NCBI RefSeq assembly: GCF_023555005.1
Contig: NZ_JAMJPJ010000014.1
Coordinates: 1 to 64,000, forward strand
DNA length: 64,000 bases
DNA from: Halomonas llamarensis
GTDB lineage: Bacteria; Pseudomonadota; Gammaproteobacteria; Pseudomonadales; Halomonadaceae
Reading direction: 5' to 3'
Shown one piece after another: positions 26,043 to 34,943 of this stretch (positions are counted from its first letter, which is position 1; each line of letters begins with the position of its first letter). The notes under the pieces are model-generated. The model had not been told where the DNA came from. It worked only from the letters and a program-made list of their open reading frames with translations, and ran no database searches. Position numbers and translations under genes: made by a program.

Positions 26043-26984
26043 ATGGCGACGAGCCTTCTCTCACAATTAAAAACGATGACCACCGTGGTGGCGGATACCG
26101 GCGACCTTGAGACGATTCGCCGCTTTACTCCGCAGGATGCCACGACCAATCCGTCGCTGATTTTACAAGCCGCGCAGCAGGAAGCGCGCCGAGAACGGCT
26201 GGCACGCATTGCCCAAGAAAGCACGGATATTGATGAGGCGGTTGACCGTGTTGCCGTGGATATTGGCTGTGAAATCAGCGCGCTGGTACCCGGTTATGTG
26301 TCAACGGAAGTCAGCGCACGTCTCTCGTTTGATCGCGAAGCGACGATTAAACGCGCTCACTCGTTGATCGAGCGCTACCAGCGCGAAGGCGTCGGTGCCG
26401 AACGTATTTTGATCAAAGTCGCGTCCACGTGGGAGGGCATCCAAGCGGCAGAAGCACTGGAACGCGATGGCATTCGCACTAATCTGACGCTGTTATTTGG
26501 CTTCGCCCAGGCACAAGCCTGCGCCGATGCGGGAGCCACCCTGATCTCTCCGTTTGTTGGGCGTATCCTCGATTGGCATAAAACGCGCCACCCGGATGCC
26601 GATTTTAGCGGTGCCAATGACCCCGGCGTTCAGTCAGTCAAGCATATTTACGAGCACTATAAAGCGCTCGGCTACGCCACCATCGTGATGGGCGCCAGCT
26701 TTCGCAATATCGGGGAGATTCAGGCGCTGGCGGGCTGCGACCGATTAACGATTTCGCCTAAATTGCTGGATGAACTCGACCAGCAGCAAGGTGAACTTTC
26801 TAGAAAGCTGTGCCCGCTAGATGCTGACCGCAAGCCAGGTGATCCGCTTGACCAAGCAAGCTTTCGCTGGGCAATGAACGAAGACGAGATGGCCAGTGAC
26901 AAACTGGCGGAGGGGATTCGCAAGTTTATGGCCGACCAGCATCAACTGGAAACGTTACTCGGCGAATTGCGTCAAAAAGCGTAA
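26043..26984 (+). CDS. tal: transaldolase
   Basis: Class I aldolase of 313 residues in the non-oxidative pentose phosphate pathway. The start is the ATG at 26043 with a perfect [15 protein letters not shown] is at the N-terminus, the Schiff-base lysine lies in [12 protein letters not shown] near residue 130, followed by [15 protein letters not shown] and [10 protein letters not shown], and [11 protein letters not shown] is also present. It exchanges dihydroxyacetone units between sedoheptulose-7-phosphate and glyceraldehyde-3-phosphate. Monocistronic, ending at a hairpin. Confidence 0.96.
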   Translation: MATSLLSQLKTMTTVVADTGDLETIRRFTPQDATTNPSLILQAAQQEARRERLARIAQESTDIDEAVDRVAVDIGCEISALVPGYVSTEVSARLSFDREATIKRAHSLIERYQREGVGAERILIKVASTWEGIQAAEALERDGIRTNLTLLFGFAQAQACADAGATLISPFVGRILDWHKTRHPDADFSGANDPGVQSVKHIYEHYKALGYATIVMGASFRNIGEIQALAGCDRLTISPKLLDELDQQQGELSRKLCPLDADRKPGDPLDQASFRWAMNEDEMASDKLAEGIRKFMADQHQLETLLGELRQKA

Positions 26985-27000
26985 GGAGCTAATCAAGATG

Positions 27001-27028
27001 CTAAAAGGCAGGTTTGCCTGCCTTTTAG
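27001..27028. terminator. bidirectional terminator between tal and the STAS gene
   Basis: Perfect 12-bp stem CTAAAAGGCAGG (27001-27012) with CCTGCCTTTTAG (27017-27028) around TTTG. The GC core is followed by TTTT on either strand, so it can end transcription from both convergent genes. Confidence 0.85.
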
Positions 27029-27043
27029 CCTCGGCAACGCTGC

Positions 27044-27562
27044 TTACGTTGGCGGTTTCGAGTCTGACTCTTGCGACTCTAGCATTTCGACAAGCGGCTG
27101 AAACTGCTCGCGATTGTGATCATTGATATGCATTAAAATGCGATGCGCTTCCAGAATGCGATTGCGCAAGCCTTCTTCATCAGTCGGCACTTCAGGAAGT
27201 TCTTCCTCAGCACTGGGCAGGTTGTCGGCTAAGGGCTCTTGCATCAGCGTAAAAAAGCGCGCAAAGCCCATCACATCAAGCATTTGACGTACATCGGGGT
27301 TATCCACGATGATGGTCGGTGACTGTTCTAAACGCCCTTTTACCGCCATCGCCACTTTGGCCAGAAAGCCCAGCGCTGTGGAGTCCACATTTGTGGCCTC
27401 TCGCAGATCAATCATCAGCGCCTTCAGCCCTGGCGTTTGCGCTAACTGCTGTGCTTGGCTATCAAGCGTGGCACATAGCGTCAAGCGCACGTCACCGCTG
27501 AGCTTTAACACGAAAACACCGGAGTCGAACGCCGCTTTGATGCGGCCTTCTTCAATCAGCAT
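27044..27562 (-). CDS. hsbA: STAS-domain anti-sigma-factor antagonist (HsbA-like)
   Basis: Protein of 172 residues. Residues about 1-105 form a STAS domain with the phosphorylatable serine in NVDSTALGFLAK; an acidic linker and a helical tail follow. STAS proteins bind anti-sigma factors when dephosphorylated. The ATG at 27562 overlaps the end of the PP2C gene by 11 bases, implying coupled translation. The partnership mirrors the Pseudomonas HsbA-HsbR pair that links surface behaviour and the FlgM/HsbD branches. The symbol is by architecture and synteny only. Confidence 0.82.
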   Translation of the reverse strand: MLIEEGRIKAAFDSGVFVLKLSGDVRLTLCATLDSQAQQLAQTPGLKALMIDLREATNVDSTALGFLAKVAMAVKGRLEQSPTIIVDNPDVRQMLDVMGFARFFTLMQEPLADNLPSAEEELPEVPTDEEGLRNRILEAHRILMHINDHNREQFQPLVEMLESQESDSKPPT

Positions 27563-28748
27563 GACCAAATCCGCTCACCATCATGATTGTCAGATCATCG
27601 GGCAGAGCATTGCGGTCGGGGCTGTCTCTGTCGTCTAACACCTCCGCGTAGGAGATGTGAGCGCTAGTGACCGCTAACCGATCGTGCAATTGCTCAAGCG
27701 TGGCACTCTCACTTACTAAATGCTCAAGTTCCTTGAGCCGCGAGTCGAGTGTATCACCCGGCAAGCATTCCAAGACACCATCTGAACACAGCCAGAGAGT
27801 AAATTGAGGCGGTAACTCACAACTCAGCGCAGGGTAGTCAATATCAGGAAAAAGCCCTACCGGCATCCCCTCCCCTTCTAAGCGCACAAGCTGACCATTG
27901 GCGTGCAGCAACGGCATAGGCAATTGCGCACCGAGGGAATAGTGCAGCGTCTGCGCTTGATGGTCAATCACGCCGACAAAAAGCGTGGCATGTTTACCAA
28001 TATCGGTCCCTTGAAGCTCGCGATTAAGGGCCGCCAACCAATCAGCGGGTAAGCGCTCCGGGTGCTTGCCGTTCCATTCACTTAGCCAGCGGTTACACAA
28101 ATACTTCAACAACACGGTCACAAAAGCGGAAGACGCCCCATGACCCGACACATCCGCGAAGTAAAAGGCACTGTAGCGCTCGTTGTAGCGCTGATAGTCG
28201 AGGAAATCACCCGATAAGTAGAGCGACGGCGCAAACCAGTAATCATAATAGACGCCGTTAATGACTTTTGGATGTACCGGTAGCAACCGACGTTGAATAT
28301 GCCCGCCACTTTGCTGATCCATTCGCAGCAACGCAAGATGCGTTTCCAGGCTTTCATTCAGCTCCGCCAACCGCTCACGGTCACGTTCGCGCTCAAGCGC
28401 TAGGGTGTGAAGCTCAATGGCTTTACGAATCATACGGCGTAACAGTTCCGCGTGCCGCAGCGGGTGTACAATGTAATCCACCAAGCCAACATCGACCGCT
28501 TTAATCAGATCGGCGTCTTGGCGCGAGTCGCTTACCACCAGCGTCGGTAAGCAGCGTGTTAGCTGCGACCACTGCTGACGCGGCACCGCACGCGCATGTG
28601 CAACGATCAATGCTGTTTCTATAGGCAAGTGGTCGATGCTATCAGCGGCGTATACGCCCATGTCTTTGCAGGTGATCGCCTCAGCAAGAGCATTGCGCTC
28701 TTCACCAGGCTCGTCAATGACTGCAATCAGCTGCTTAGAACGCTGCAT
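27552..28748 (-). CDS. hsbR: PP2C-type phosphatase with degenerate receiver domain (HsbR-like)
   Basis: Protein of 398 residues: receiver-like domain (about 5-120), a helical linker with coiled-coil character (about 110-145), and a SpoIIE/PP2C phosphatase domain (about 170-395) with LSGDF, FADVSGHG, SDGVLE and PDDLTIMMV supplying the metal-binding aspartates. The receiver has lost its phospho-acceptor aspartate (ALIVAHAR where LxxxD is expected, near 50) and its switch lysine (H95 in DYIVHP), so it cannot be switched in the usual way. It should dephosphorylate the STAS protein encoded next. Follows mlaA by 8 bases. Confidence 0.86.
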   Translation of the reverse strand: MQRSKQLIAVIDEPGEERNALAEAITCKDMGVYAADSIDHLPIETALIVAHARAVPRQQWSQLTRCLPTLVVSDSRQDADLIKAVDVGLVDYIVHPLRHAELLRRMIRKAIELHTLALERERDRERLAELNESLETHLALLRMDQQSGGHIQRRLLPVHPKVINGVYYDYWFAPSLYLSGDFLDYQRYNERYSAFYFADVSGHGASSAFVTVLLKYLCNRWLSEWNGKHPERLPADWLAALNRELQGTDIGKHATLFVGVIDHQAQTLHYSLGAQLPMPLLHANGQLVRLEGEGMPVGLFPDIDYPALSCELPPQFTLWLCSDGVLECLPGDTLDSRLKELEHLVSESATLEQLHDRLAVTSAHISYAEVLDDRDSPDRNALPDDLTIMMVSGFGHAD

Positions 28749-28756
28749 GAAAAACC

Positions 28757-29563
28757 TCAGTCAGCGCCATTTTCTTCAAAGTCGGCGTCATTAAAATCCG
28801 CGTCATCAAATTCAAAGTCATCTGCGGCAAAGGGGTCCTCGCCCAATTCGCCATCGTTTATTTCAAACTGGCGGTTTTGCAGGTAGGCATCACGAATAAA
28901 GCGGTAGCGGTCACCTTGAATCATCGCTTCACGATCCAGCAACCCAGCGCGCGTATCGATCACGTCTAACACCAACAAGGCAATTTCCGTCGTCTCATCA
29001 TTTAAATACATGACAGGGTCGGCAGCGAAGTTTGCAGGTAAGCCTGTCGTATCACGCAACGTACTCGGCCCTAACAGCGGCAGCATTAAGTAACGCGAGT
29101 CTTCCCAGCCCCAAACGGCAAGCGTCTGGCCAAAGTCTTCCTTATCACCGGTAATTTCCATCTTGGTGGCAACATCAAAGAGCCCACCGACGCCCACCGT
29201 AGAGTTGATAATTAAGCGCGAAGTGGAAAGGCTGGCGTTTCTTCCCTTTCCCTGTAACAGGCTATTAACTACCGTTCGCACCTCCCCCAGGTTAGCAAAA
29301 AAGTTACCCACACTGGTTTCTACCGGGTCGGGGGTCACGGTGCGATAACCGCGCGCCACCGGCTTTAATGCATAGCGGTCAAGCACATCATTAAAGACAA
29401 AAACACGCCGATTGAAATCTTCCCAAGGGTCTTCTGGGTGCGGCGCTCCGGCGGTTTGCGAACTGGCACAGCCGACTAAAAACACCGTTAAGCCCAGCGT
29501 AAGGGGGAACCACTTGGCGCGCTGCAGGCATTCCTTCGCGCGCGAGTAAAAAATCGTCGACAT
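28757..29563 (-). CDS. mlaA: outer-membrane lipid asymmetry lipoprotein MlaA (VacJ)
   Basis: Lipoprotein of 268 residues with a signal peptide and lipobox FLVGC, placing the acylated cysteine near residue 32. The MlaA core follows: DPWEDFNRRVFVFND, then VGNFFANLGEVRTVVNSLLQG and FGQTLAVWGW. It removes phospholipid from the outer leaflet with OmpC/F and MlaBCDEF. The C-terminal 30 residues are an acidic tail with a DADF/DADFEE-type repeat not found in the Escherichia coli protein. Start chosen at ATG 29563 for SD spacing. Transcribed ahead of the PP2C-STAS pair, an order also known in Pseudomonas. Confidence 0.92.
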   Translation of the reverse strand: MSTIFYSRAKECLQRAKWFPLTLGLTVFLVGCASSQTAGAPHPEDPWEDFNRRVFVFNDVLDRYALKPVARGYRTVTPDPVETSVGNFFANLGEVRTVVNSLLQGKGRNASLSTSRLIINSTVGVGGLFDVATKMEITGDKEDFGQTLAVWGWEDSRYLMLPLLGPSTLRDTTGLPANFAADPVMYLNDETTEIALLVLDVIDTRAGLLDREAMIQGDRYRFIRDAYLQNRQFEINDGELGEDPFAADDFEFDDADFNDADFEENGAD

Positions 29564-29597
29564 GAGCATTTCCCTCTAAAATGTCCTCTCAAACAGA

Positions 29598-30719
29598 TTA
29601 AACGCGCTGCAGTATGATGCTCCCGGCACTGTAACCCGCGCCGAAGGAACAGATTACGCCGATATCACCGCTGACAAGCCCTTCTCGGTGCAGGTGAAAC
29701 GCAATGATTGAGCCTGCTGAGCTGGTATTGGCGTAGCGATCAAGAATAATCGGCGCTTGTATTTCATCGGGGTCAATGCCCAGCACTTTGCGTGCAATCA
29801 AGTCATTCATGTGGCGGTTGGCTTGGTGCAGCCACATACGCTTTAGATCAGCACTATTAAGCGCTAGCGACGTCAAGTGTTGGGTAATCAGTTTTGCCAC
29901 CAACGGGCAAACCTCTTTGAACACGCGCCGACCTTCCTGAACAAACAGCTTATCGGATGCTAGCGGGTCACTGTCCATTACACGATTTAAAAAGCCCGCG
30001 TTATTGCGGATAGCGTTTGAAAAACGCGTCACAAGCTTGGTGCCTAAGACTTCGTACTGCTCCGACGCCGTCGCCACATGCTTGCTTTCTAGTACCACGG
30101 CCGTACAAGCATCGCCGAAAATAAAGTGGCTGTCACGGTCTCGAAAGTTTAAATGTGCTGAGCAGATCTCAGGATTGACCACCAACGCCCGTTTTACACT
30201 GCCGGATACAATCGCGTTGGTAGCTGTTTCAATCGCAAACGTCGCCGAACTACAGGCCACGTTCATGTCAAAACCATACCCCTGCGCGCCCAACGCATCT
30301 TGCACTTCCACGGCAACCGCCGGATAGGCTCGCTCTAAATTGGAGCAGCCCACAATAACAAGCTCGATATCCTGCGCGTCCACCCCGGCGGTTTGAAGCG
30401 CTTGCGTCGCCGCATTAAGCGCCATATCGCATTGGACAGAAGGCTCGTCATCACTTCGCTGAGGGAGCTTAGGGCGCATCCGCTGTGGGTCTAGAATGCC
30501 ATCGGCATCAAGCACATAGCGGCTTTTGATGCCGGAGGCTTTCTCAATAAATTCACTGCTTGAGTAGGCTAGCGACTCGCACTCGCCAGCGGCAATCGCC
30601 TCGGCGTTGCGTGCGTTCTCTTGTTCTACCCAGGTATTGAACGACGCGACCAGCGCGTCGTTGCCAATGGCGTGTTCCGGCGTGTAGAGACCTGTACCGG
30701 TAATCACCACATCTGTCAT
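29598..30719 (-). CDS. beta-ketoacyl-ACP synthase III-like enzyme (long form)
   Basis: Thiolase-fold synthase of 373 residues, longer than FabH (about 320). The nucleophilic cysteine lies in MNVACSSATFAIE, histidine in LHQANRHM, and asparagine in YANTSSAGSI; GAGYSAG closes the fold. An insert of about 50 residues follows the N-terminal strand. Its length and layout resemble the Pseudomonas PA3286-type synthase that condenses octanoyl-CoA with malonyl-ACP, shunting beta-oxidation products into fatty acid synthesis. That substrate is inference. Start at ATG 30719 with GAGGAG. It lies between mlaA and hrpA. Confidence 0.85.
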   Translation of the reverse strand: MTDVVITGTGLYTPEHAIGNDALVASFNTWVEQENARNAEAIAAGECESLAYSSSEFIEKASGIKSRYVLDADGILDPQRMRPKLPQRSDDEPSVQCDMALNAATQALQTAGVDAQDIELVIVGCSNLERAYPAVAVEVQDALGAQGYGFDMNVACSSATFAIETATNAIVSGSVKRALVVNPEICSAHLNFRDRDSHFIFGDACTAVVLESKHVATASEQYEVLGTKLVTRFSNAIRNNAGFLNRVMDSDPLASDKLFVQEGRRVFKEVCPLVAKLITQHLTSLALNSADLKRMWLHQANRHMNDLIARKVLGIDPDEIQAPIILDRYANTSSAGSIIAFHLHREGLVSGDIGVICSFGAGYSAGSIILQRV

Positions 30720-30859
30720 GCCTATCTCCTCTCGGCGAGTGCCGCGTCTTACCGCAATAAGCGGACTCATGTTGCGTTACCAGCAGCGCCGATAGCGTTA
30801 CTGTGTGCTTTTCGCGGCGGTTTGGCTAGCGCTTTCCCATGCGCCTACCGTAAGCGTAA

Positions 30860-33800
30860 CTACGCGTCCGTTATCGCCTGCCAATGTTTTTCCAAACGCT
30901 TAACCGAGACCGGCATTTTGGTACCCATCTGCTGAGCAAACAGTGAAACACGTAGTTCTTGTAGCCACCAACCAAAGGCGACAAGCGTCGGGTCTTCCAC
31001 ATTCCCCCGCCGCTGAGACTCGCGGCGCGCATCCCAGCGTACTTCTAACGCCTGGACTTCGCTCATCAACAGCTGATCGCGACCGCGCTCGCGGGGGGCT
31101 TTTTCTAACCGAATCAACGCTGCCTGCATATAGCGCGGATACTCCGCCAGCCACTCACCGGCATCACAAATAAAACCGGGGTAAACCAGTCGCTGCATCT
31201 GCGCTTTGATATCGCTATACGTTAACGCTAAGGCAAAGTTTAGCTGGCCTTTTAACTGTTTGCTGACGTCTAGGTGCGCTTTTAACGCGGCGTCTGCTTG
31301 TGCCAGTAGCTGCTCAGCATACGGGACCAACGCATCTCGGCAGCCTTCAAGGCGCGCCGAAAGCTCACCTGAAGCGCGCGGCAGCGGGTCAACTGCGACC
31401 ACTTGGGCAAACGTCGCCCGCACCAAATCGTCGATCAACGCCTGCTTGCTACCCACCTTGGCAAACAGCAGCGCGCAGGTCTCCACCCCGCGTAGGCGCT
31501 TGATGGCTTTTACCTGATCAGGGCATTTCGCCATCGCCAGGCGCGCCACGCCATCACGGTGGGCTGCCTCCGCCTTTGCGGGATGATCAAAAAGCGCTAC
31601 GTTGAATTGATCGTTTTCACTCACCAGCGCCGGGTACGCCTCCACGCGAATACCCGCCTGCTCGGTGACTTTCGATTCGGGCAGCGGCTTATCGGGAAGC
31701 TCGGCCACAGCGGGCGCTGTGCTTGCTTGCGCAGCGAGCGCCTGGGCACCGGCACTTGCCGCCTCTTCAAAGCGTTTTTCCAGCGCGCGCGCATCGCGGC
31801 CTTGACCCAACACCTTACCCGCGTGATTGACCACCCGCACGTTCATGATCAAGTGCGGCTCTAGCTGATCCCAACGCCAATCATCGGGATGCACGCGGAC
31901 ACCCGTGCGACGGCGAATAAACTCGCCTAACGCTTCCGTCAGCGGGCGCTCGCCGGGCACCAGTGTCTCCATTGCCGCATCGACCCAATCGGGGATCGGC
32001 ACCACCTGACGGCGGATCGACTTAGGCAGCGATTTCATCAACGCAATGCACTTCTCACGCAACAGCCCAGATACTAACCACTCTAGCGCATGGACGGGCA
32101 ACTGCGGCAACATCGCCGCTGGCACGGTGATGGTTACGCCGTCGTCTTCCGCCCCTGGGGCAAAATGGTAGCTTAACGGATAGCTAACGCCACCCAGCGT
32201 TAAATGATCGGGGTACTGCGTCTTGGTGATTTCTTTCGCATCGCGAGCTTTCAACGTTTCCAAGTCGAGCTTTAACGCATTGGGATCATCGCGCTCGAGC
32301 TGTTGGCGCCAATGCTCAAAGCCTTTGCCATTGACGATATCGACTGGGATACGCTCGTCGTAAAAAGCAAAAAGCGTTTCTTCATCGACCAAAATGTCGC
32401 GCTTACGTGCGCGGTCTTCCAAATCGGTCACTTCATTGATCAGGGCGCGGTTATGGGCAAAGAATTCGCCCTGAGTGCGAAATTCGCCTTCGACCAACGC
32501 ACGGCGGATAAATAGCTCGCGCGACTCCTCAGGGGCGATAGGGCCATAATGCACTCGGCGCCCGGTCACAATCGGCAAGCCAAAAAGCGTTACCTGCTCT
32601 TTAGCCACGACCTGGGCACGCTTCATCTCCCAGTGTGGGTCAGAATAGCTGCGCTTGACCAGATGTTGGGCCTGAGGCTCGATCCAGGTCGGGTCGATCT
32701 TGGCCACGGTACGGGCAAAAAGCCGCGAGGTCTCAACCAGCTCAAAGGCCATCACCCATTTAGGCGATTTCTTGGCCAGCCCGGAGCCGGGGTGAATCAT
32801 GAACTTACGGTTACGCGCGCCGAGATATTCGCGGTTTTCGGTCAAAAGCCCTAAATTCGATAAAAGCCCAGATAACAATGATTGGTGCAGCTTGCCCGAG
32901 GTTTTGCGCCGCACCTGACGCGCTTGCTCTTCGCTCTGTTCGGGGTCATTTGGCAGCGGCGCTGGCACGTCGATCTCCATATCGCGTAGTAGTTGGCGCA
33001 GCTGACGGAAGGTATCGTGCCATTCGCGCACGCGCAGGTAGTTAATATAGTGCTCGCGGCACCAGCGCCGCAGCTGATTGTTGGATAACGCCTCGCGGGC
33101 ATTTTCCACGCCGTGCCACAGGTTCAAAAGCGCGACGAAATCGGAATCCGGGTCGTGCCAACGCTGGTGCGCTTGATCCGCCGCCTGACGCTTATCCGCG
33201 GGGCGATCACGAGGGTCCTGAATCGCCAGCGCCGAGACCACCACCAGCACATCGCGCAAACTGCCACGCTCAGCCCCCTCAAGCACCATGCGCGCGAGCC
33301 GCGGGTCGATAGGCAGTCGCGCTAATTTGCGCCCAAGCTTGGTCAGCCGCTGCGCTTCGCTCACCGCGCCAAGCTCGAAGAGCAAGCGAAAGCCATCCTT
33401 GACGAAGCGGCTATCCGGCGGGTCAACGAACGGGAAGTCCTCGATTTCGCCTAGCTTAAGCGCCAGCATCGAAAGAATCACAGAGGCAAGGTTGGTGCGC
33501 TGGATTTCCGGGTCGGTAAACTCAGGCCGCGAGAGAAAATCGTCTTCGTCGTAGAGGCGAATGCACACCCCTTCCGCGATACGCCCGCAGCGGCCCTTAC
33601 GTTGGTTCGCGCTCGCCTGGCTGACGGGCTCAACGGGTAGGCGCTGAATTTTGGCGCGGTAACTGTAACGGCTAATACGCACTAAGCCGGGGTCGATGAC
33701 GTAACGAATACCGGGCACGGTGAGCGAGGTTTCCGCCACGTTAGTGGCCAGCACGATGCGACGGCCTTTGTGAGGGGCGAAAACGCGGTTTTGCTCGGCG

Positions 33801-34846
33801 TTGGAAAGCCGCGCGTACAGCGGCAAAATCTCGGTGCCTTTGAGGTCGGCGCGACGCAGTGTATCGGCGGTTTCGCGAATTTCCCGCTCGCCGGGCAAAA
33901 AGATAAGCACATCGCGCGGGCCATGCAGCCACCCTTTAGCGCGTTCAATCTGCTCAATTTCCTCCACCGCGTGAAGAATTCCTTCCTGCAACGTGCGGTC
34001 TTCTTCGTCCTCGCCTTCGCGCACCAACGGCCGATACTGCACATCAACAGGGTACGTGCGTCCGGTGACTTCCACTACCGGCGCAGGGGCTTTCGCCGTG
34101 CCAAAGTGCGCGGCAAAGCGCTCTACGTCGATGGTCGCCGAGGTAATGATAATGTTGAGGTCGGGCCGCTTGGGTAGCAGGCGTTTAAGATAGCCGAGGA
34201 GAAAATCAATGTTAAGGCTACGTTCGTGCGCCTCATCGATAATGATCGTGTCATAGCGCAGCAGCAGCGGGTCGTGCTGGGTTTCGGCCAGTAAAATACC
34301 GTCAGTCATCAGTTTGACCAGCGTGGATTGGCTGCTCTGGTCGGTAAAGCGCACCTGATAACCCACCTGCTCGCCCAGCGGCACTTCGAGCTCTTCGGCC
34401 AAACGCGTGGCGACGCTGCGCGCGGCAAGCCGCCGTGGCTGGGTATGGCCGATGAGCCCACGCCGACCACGGCCAAGCTCCAAACAAATTTTGGGCAGCT
34501 GCGTGGTTTTCCCCGAACCGGTTTCGCCGGCCACGACCACCACTTGATGATCGCGCAGGGCGCGAAGGATATCCTCGCGGCGCTCCACCACGGGGAGTTC
34601 AGCAGGGTAGTTGAGCGTGACGCGCTGCTGCTTACGCTGCTCAATCACGCCTTGCGCACGCGCGACTTCCTGCTCAACGTTATCCAGCCCCCGGCCAATG
34701 GGCTTTTGCTCACGCAGGCGCCGCTTAAGTCCGGCTAAGCGTTTATGTAACGCCTCGGCATCGCGGTGCATTAACGAGGAAGTTGCTTGGTACAAATGCG
34801 CAAGGCGCTTCTCGTCGCTCTGGGGTAAAGGCGTGTCAGTGGTCAC
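30860..34846 (-). CDS. hrpA: ATP-dependent RNA helicase HrpA
   Basis: DEAH-box helicase of 1328 residues, full length for HrpA. Motif I GETGSGKTTQLP lies near 105, DEAH near 205, SATIDVERF follows, then NVAETSLTVPG and the motif VI region NQRKGRCGR. The C-terminal half carries the HA2, OB-fold and the long HrpA-specific DUF3418 region. Works on mRNA and stalled ribosomes in the cytoplasm. GTG start with a distant AGGAA. It is separated from fadD upstream by a terminator. Confidence 0.95.
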   Translation of the reverse strand: MTTDTPLPQSDEKRLAHLYQATSSLMHRDAEALHKRLAGLKRRLREQKPIGRGLDNVEQEVARAQGVIEQRKQQRVTLNYPAELPVVERREDILRALRDHQVVVVAGETGSGKTTQLPKICLELGRGRRGLIGHTQPRRLAARSVATRLAEELEVPLGEQVGYQVRFTDQSSQSTLVKLMTDGILLAETQHDPLLLRYDTIIIDEAHERSLNIDFLLGYLKRLLPKRPDLNIIITSATIDVERFAAHFGTAKAPAPVVEVTGRTYPVDVQYRPLVREGEDEEDRTLQEGILHAVEEIEQIERAKGWLHGPRDVLIFLPGEREIRETADTLRRADLKGTEILPLYARLSNAEQNRVFAPHKGRRIVLATNVAETSLTVPGIRYVIDPGLVRISRYSYRAKIQRLPVEPVSQASANQRKGRCGRIAEGVCIRLYDEDDFLSRPEFTDPEIQRTNLASVILSMLALKLGEIEDFPFVDPPDSRFVKDGFRLLFELGAVSEAQRLTKLGRKLARLPIDPRLARMVLEGAERGSLRDVLVVVSALAIQDPRDRPADKRQAADQAHQRWHDPDSDFVALLNLWHGVENAREALSNNQLRRWCREHYINYLRVREWHDTFRQLRQLLRDMEIDVPAPLPNDPEQSEEQARQVRRKTSGKLHQSLLSGLLSNLGLLTENREYLGARNRKFMIHPGSGLAKKSPKWVMAFELVETSRLFARTVAKIDPTWIEPQAQHLVKRSYSDPHWEMKRAQVVAKEQVTLFGLPIVTGRRVHYGPIAPEESRELFIRRALVEGEFRTQGEFFAHNRALINEVTDLEDRARKRDILVDEETLFAFYDERIPVDIVNGKGFEHWRQQLERDDPNALKLDLETLKARDAKEITKTQYPDHLTLGGVSYPLSYHFAPGAEDDGVTITVPAAMLPQLPVHALEWLVSGLLREKCIALMKSLPKSIRRQVVPIPDWVDAAMETLVPGERPLTEALGEFIRRRTGVRVHPDDWRWDQLEPHLIMNVRVVNHAGKVLGQGRDARALEKRFEEAASAGAQALAAQASTAPAVAELPDKPLPESKVTEQAGIRVEAYPALVSENDQFNVALFDHPAKAEAAHRDGVARLAMAKCPDQVKAIKRLRGVETCALLFAKVGSKQALIDDLVRATFAQVVAVDPLPRASGELSARLEGCRDALVPYAEQLLAQADAALKAHLDVSKQLKGQLNFALALTYSDIKAQMQRLVYPGFICDAGEWLAEYPRYMQAALIRLEKAPRERGRDQLLMSEVQALEVRWDARRESQRRGNVEDPTLVAFGWWLQELRVSLFAQQMGTKMPVSVKRLEKHWQAITDA

Positions 34847-34880
34847 AATCGACGTTGATTCCTATCCGGTCTCAAAAACA

Positions 34881-34905
34881 ACACAGCCCGCTCATTTGAG
34901 CGGGC
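34881..34905 (-). terminator. terminator between fadD and hrpA
   Basis: GCCCGCTCA (34886-34894) pairs with TGAGCGGGC (34897-34905). On the minus strand a T-rich tract (TGTGTTGTTTTT) follows, fitting a terminator for fadD located about 40 bases past its stop. Confidence 0.7.
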
Positions 34906-34943
34906 CATTATAGTGTAACGCTTTCGATCGGTTGGCGGCTAAC

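Noticed and set aside
26998..27126. Short ORF after tal (starts MLKGRFACLLASATLL) with AAGGAG upstream and signal-like sequence
   Set aside because: Its first codons are the tal terminator hairpin, and the rest is antisense to the STAS gene. Most likely chance.
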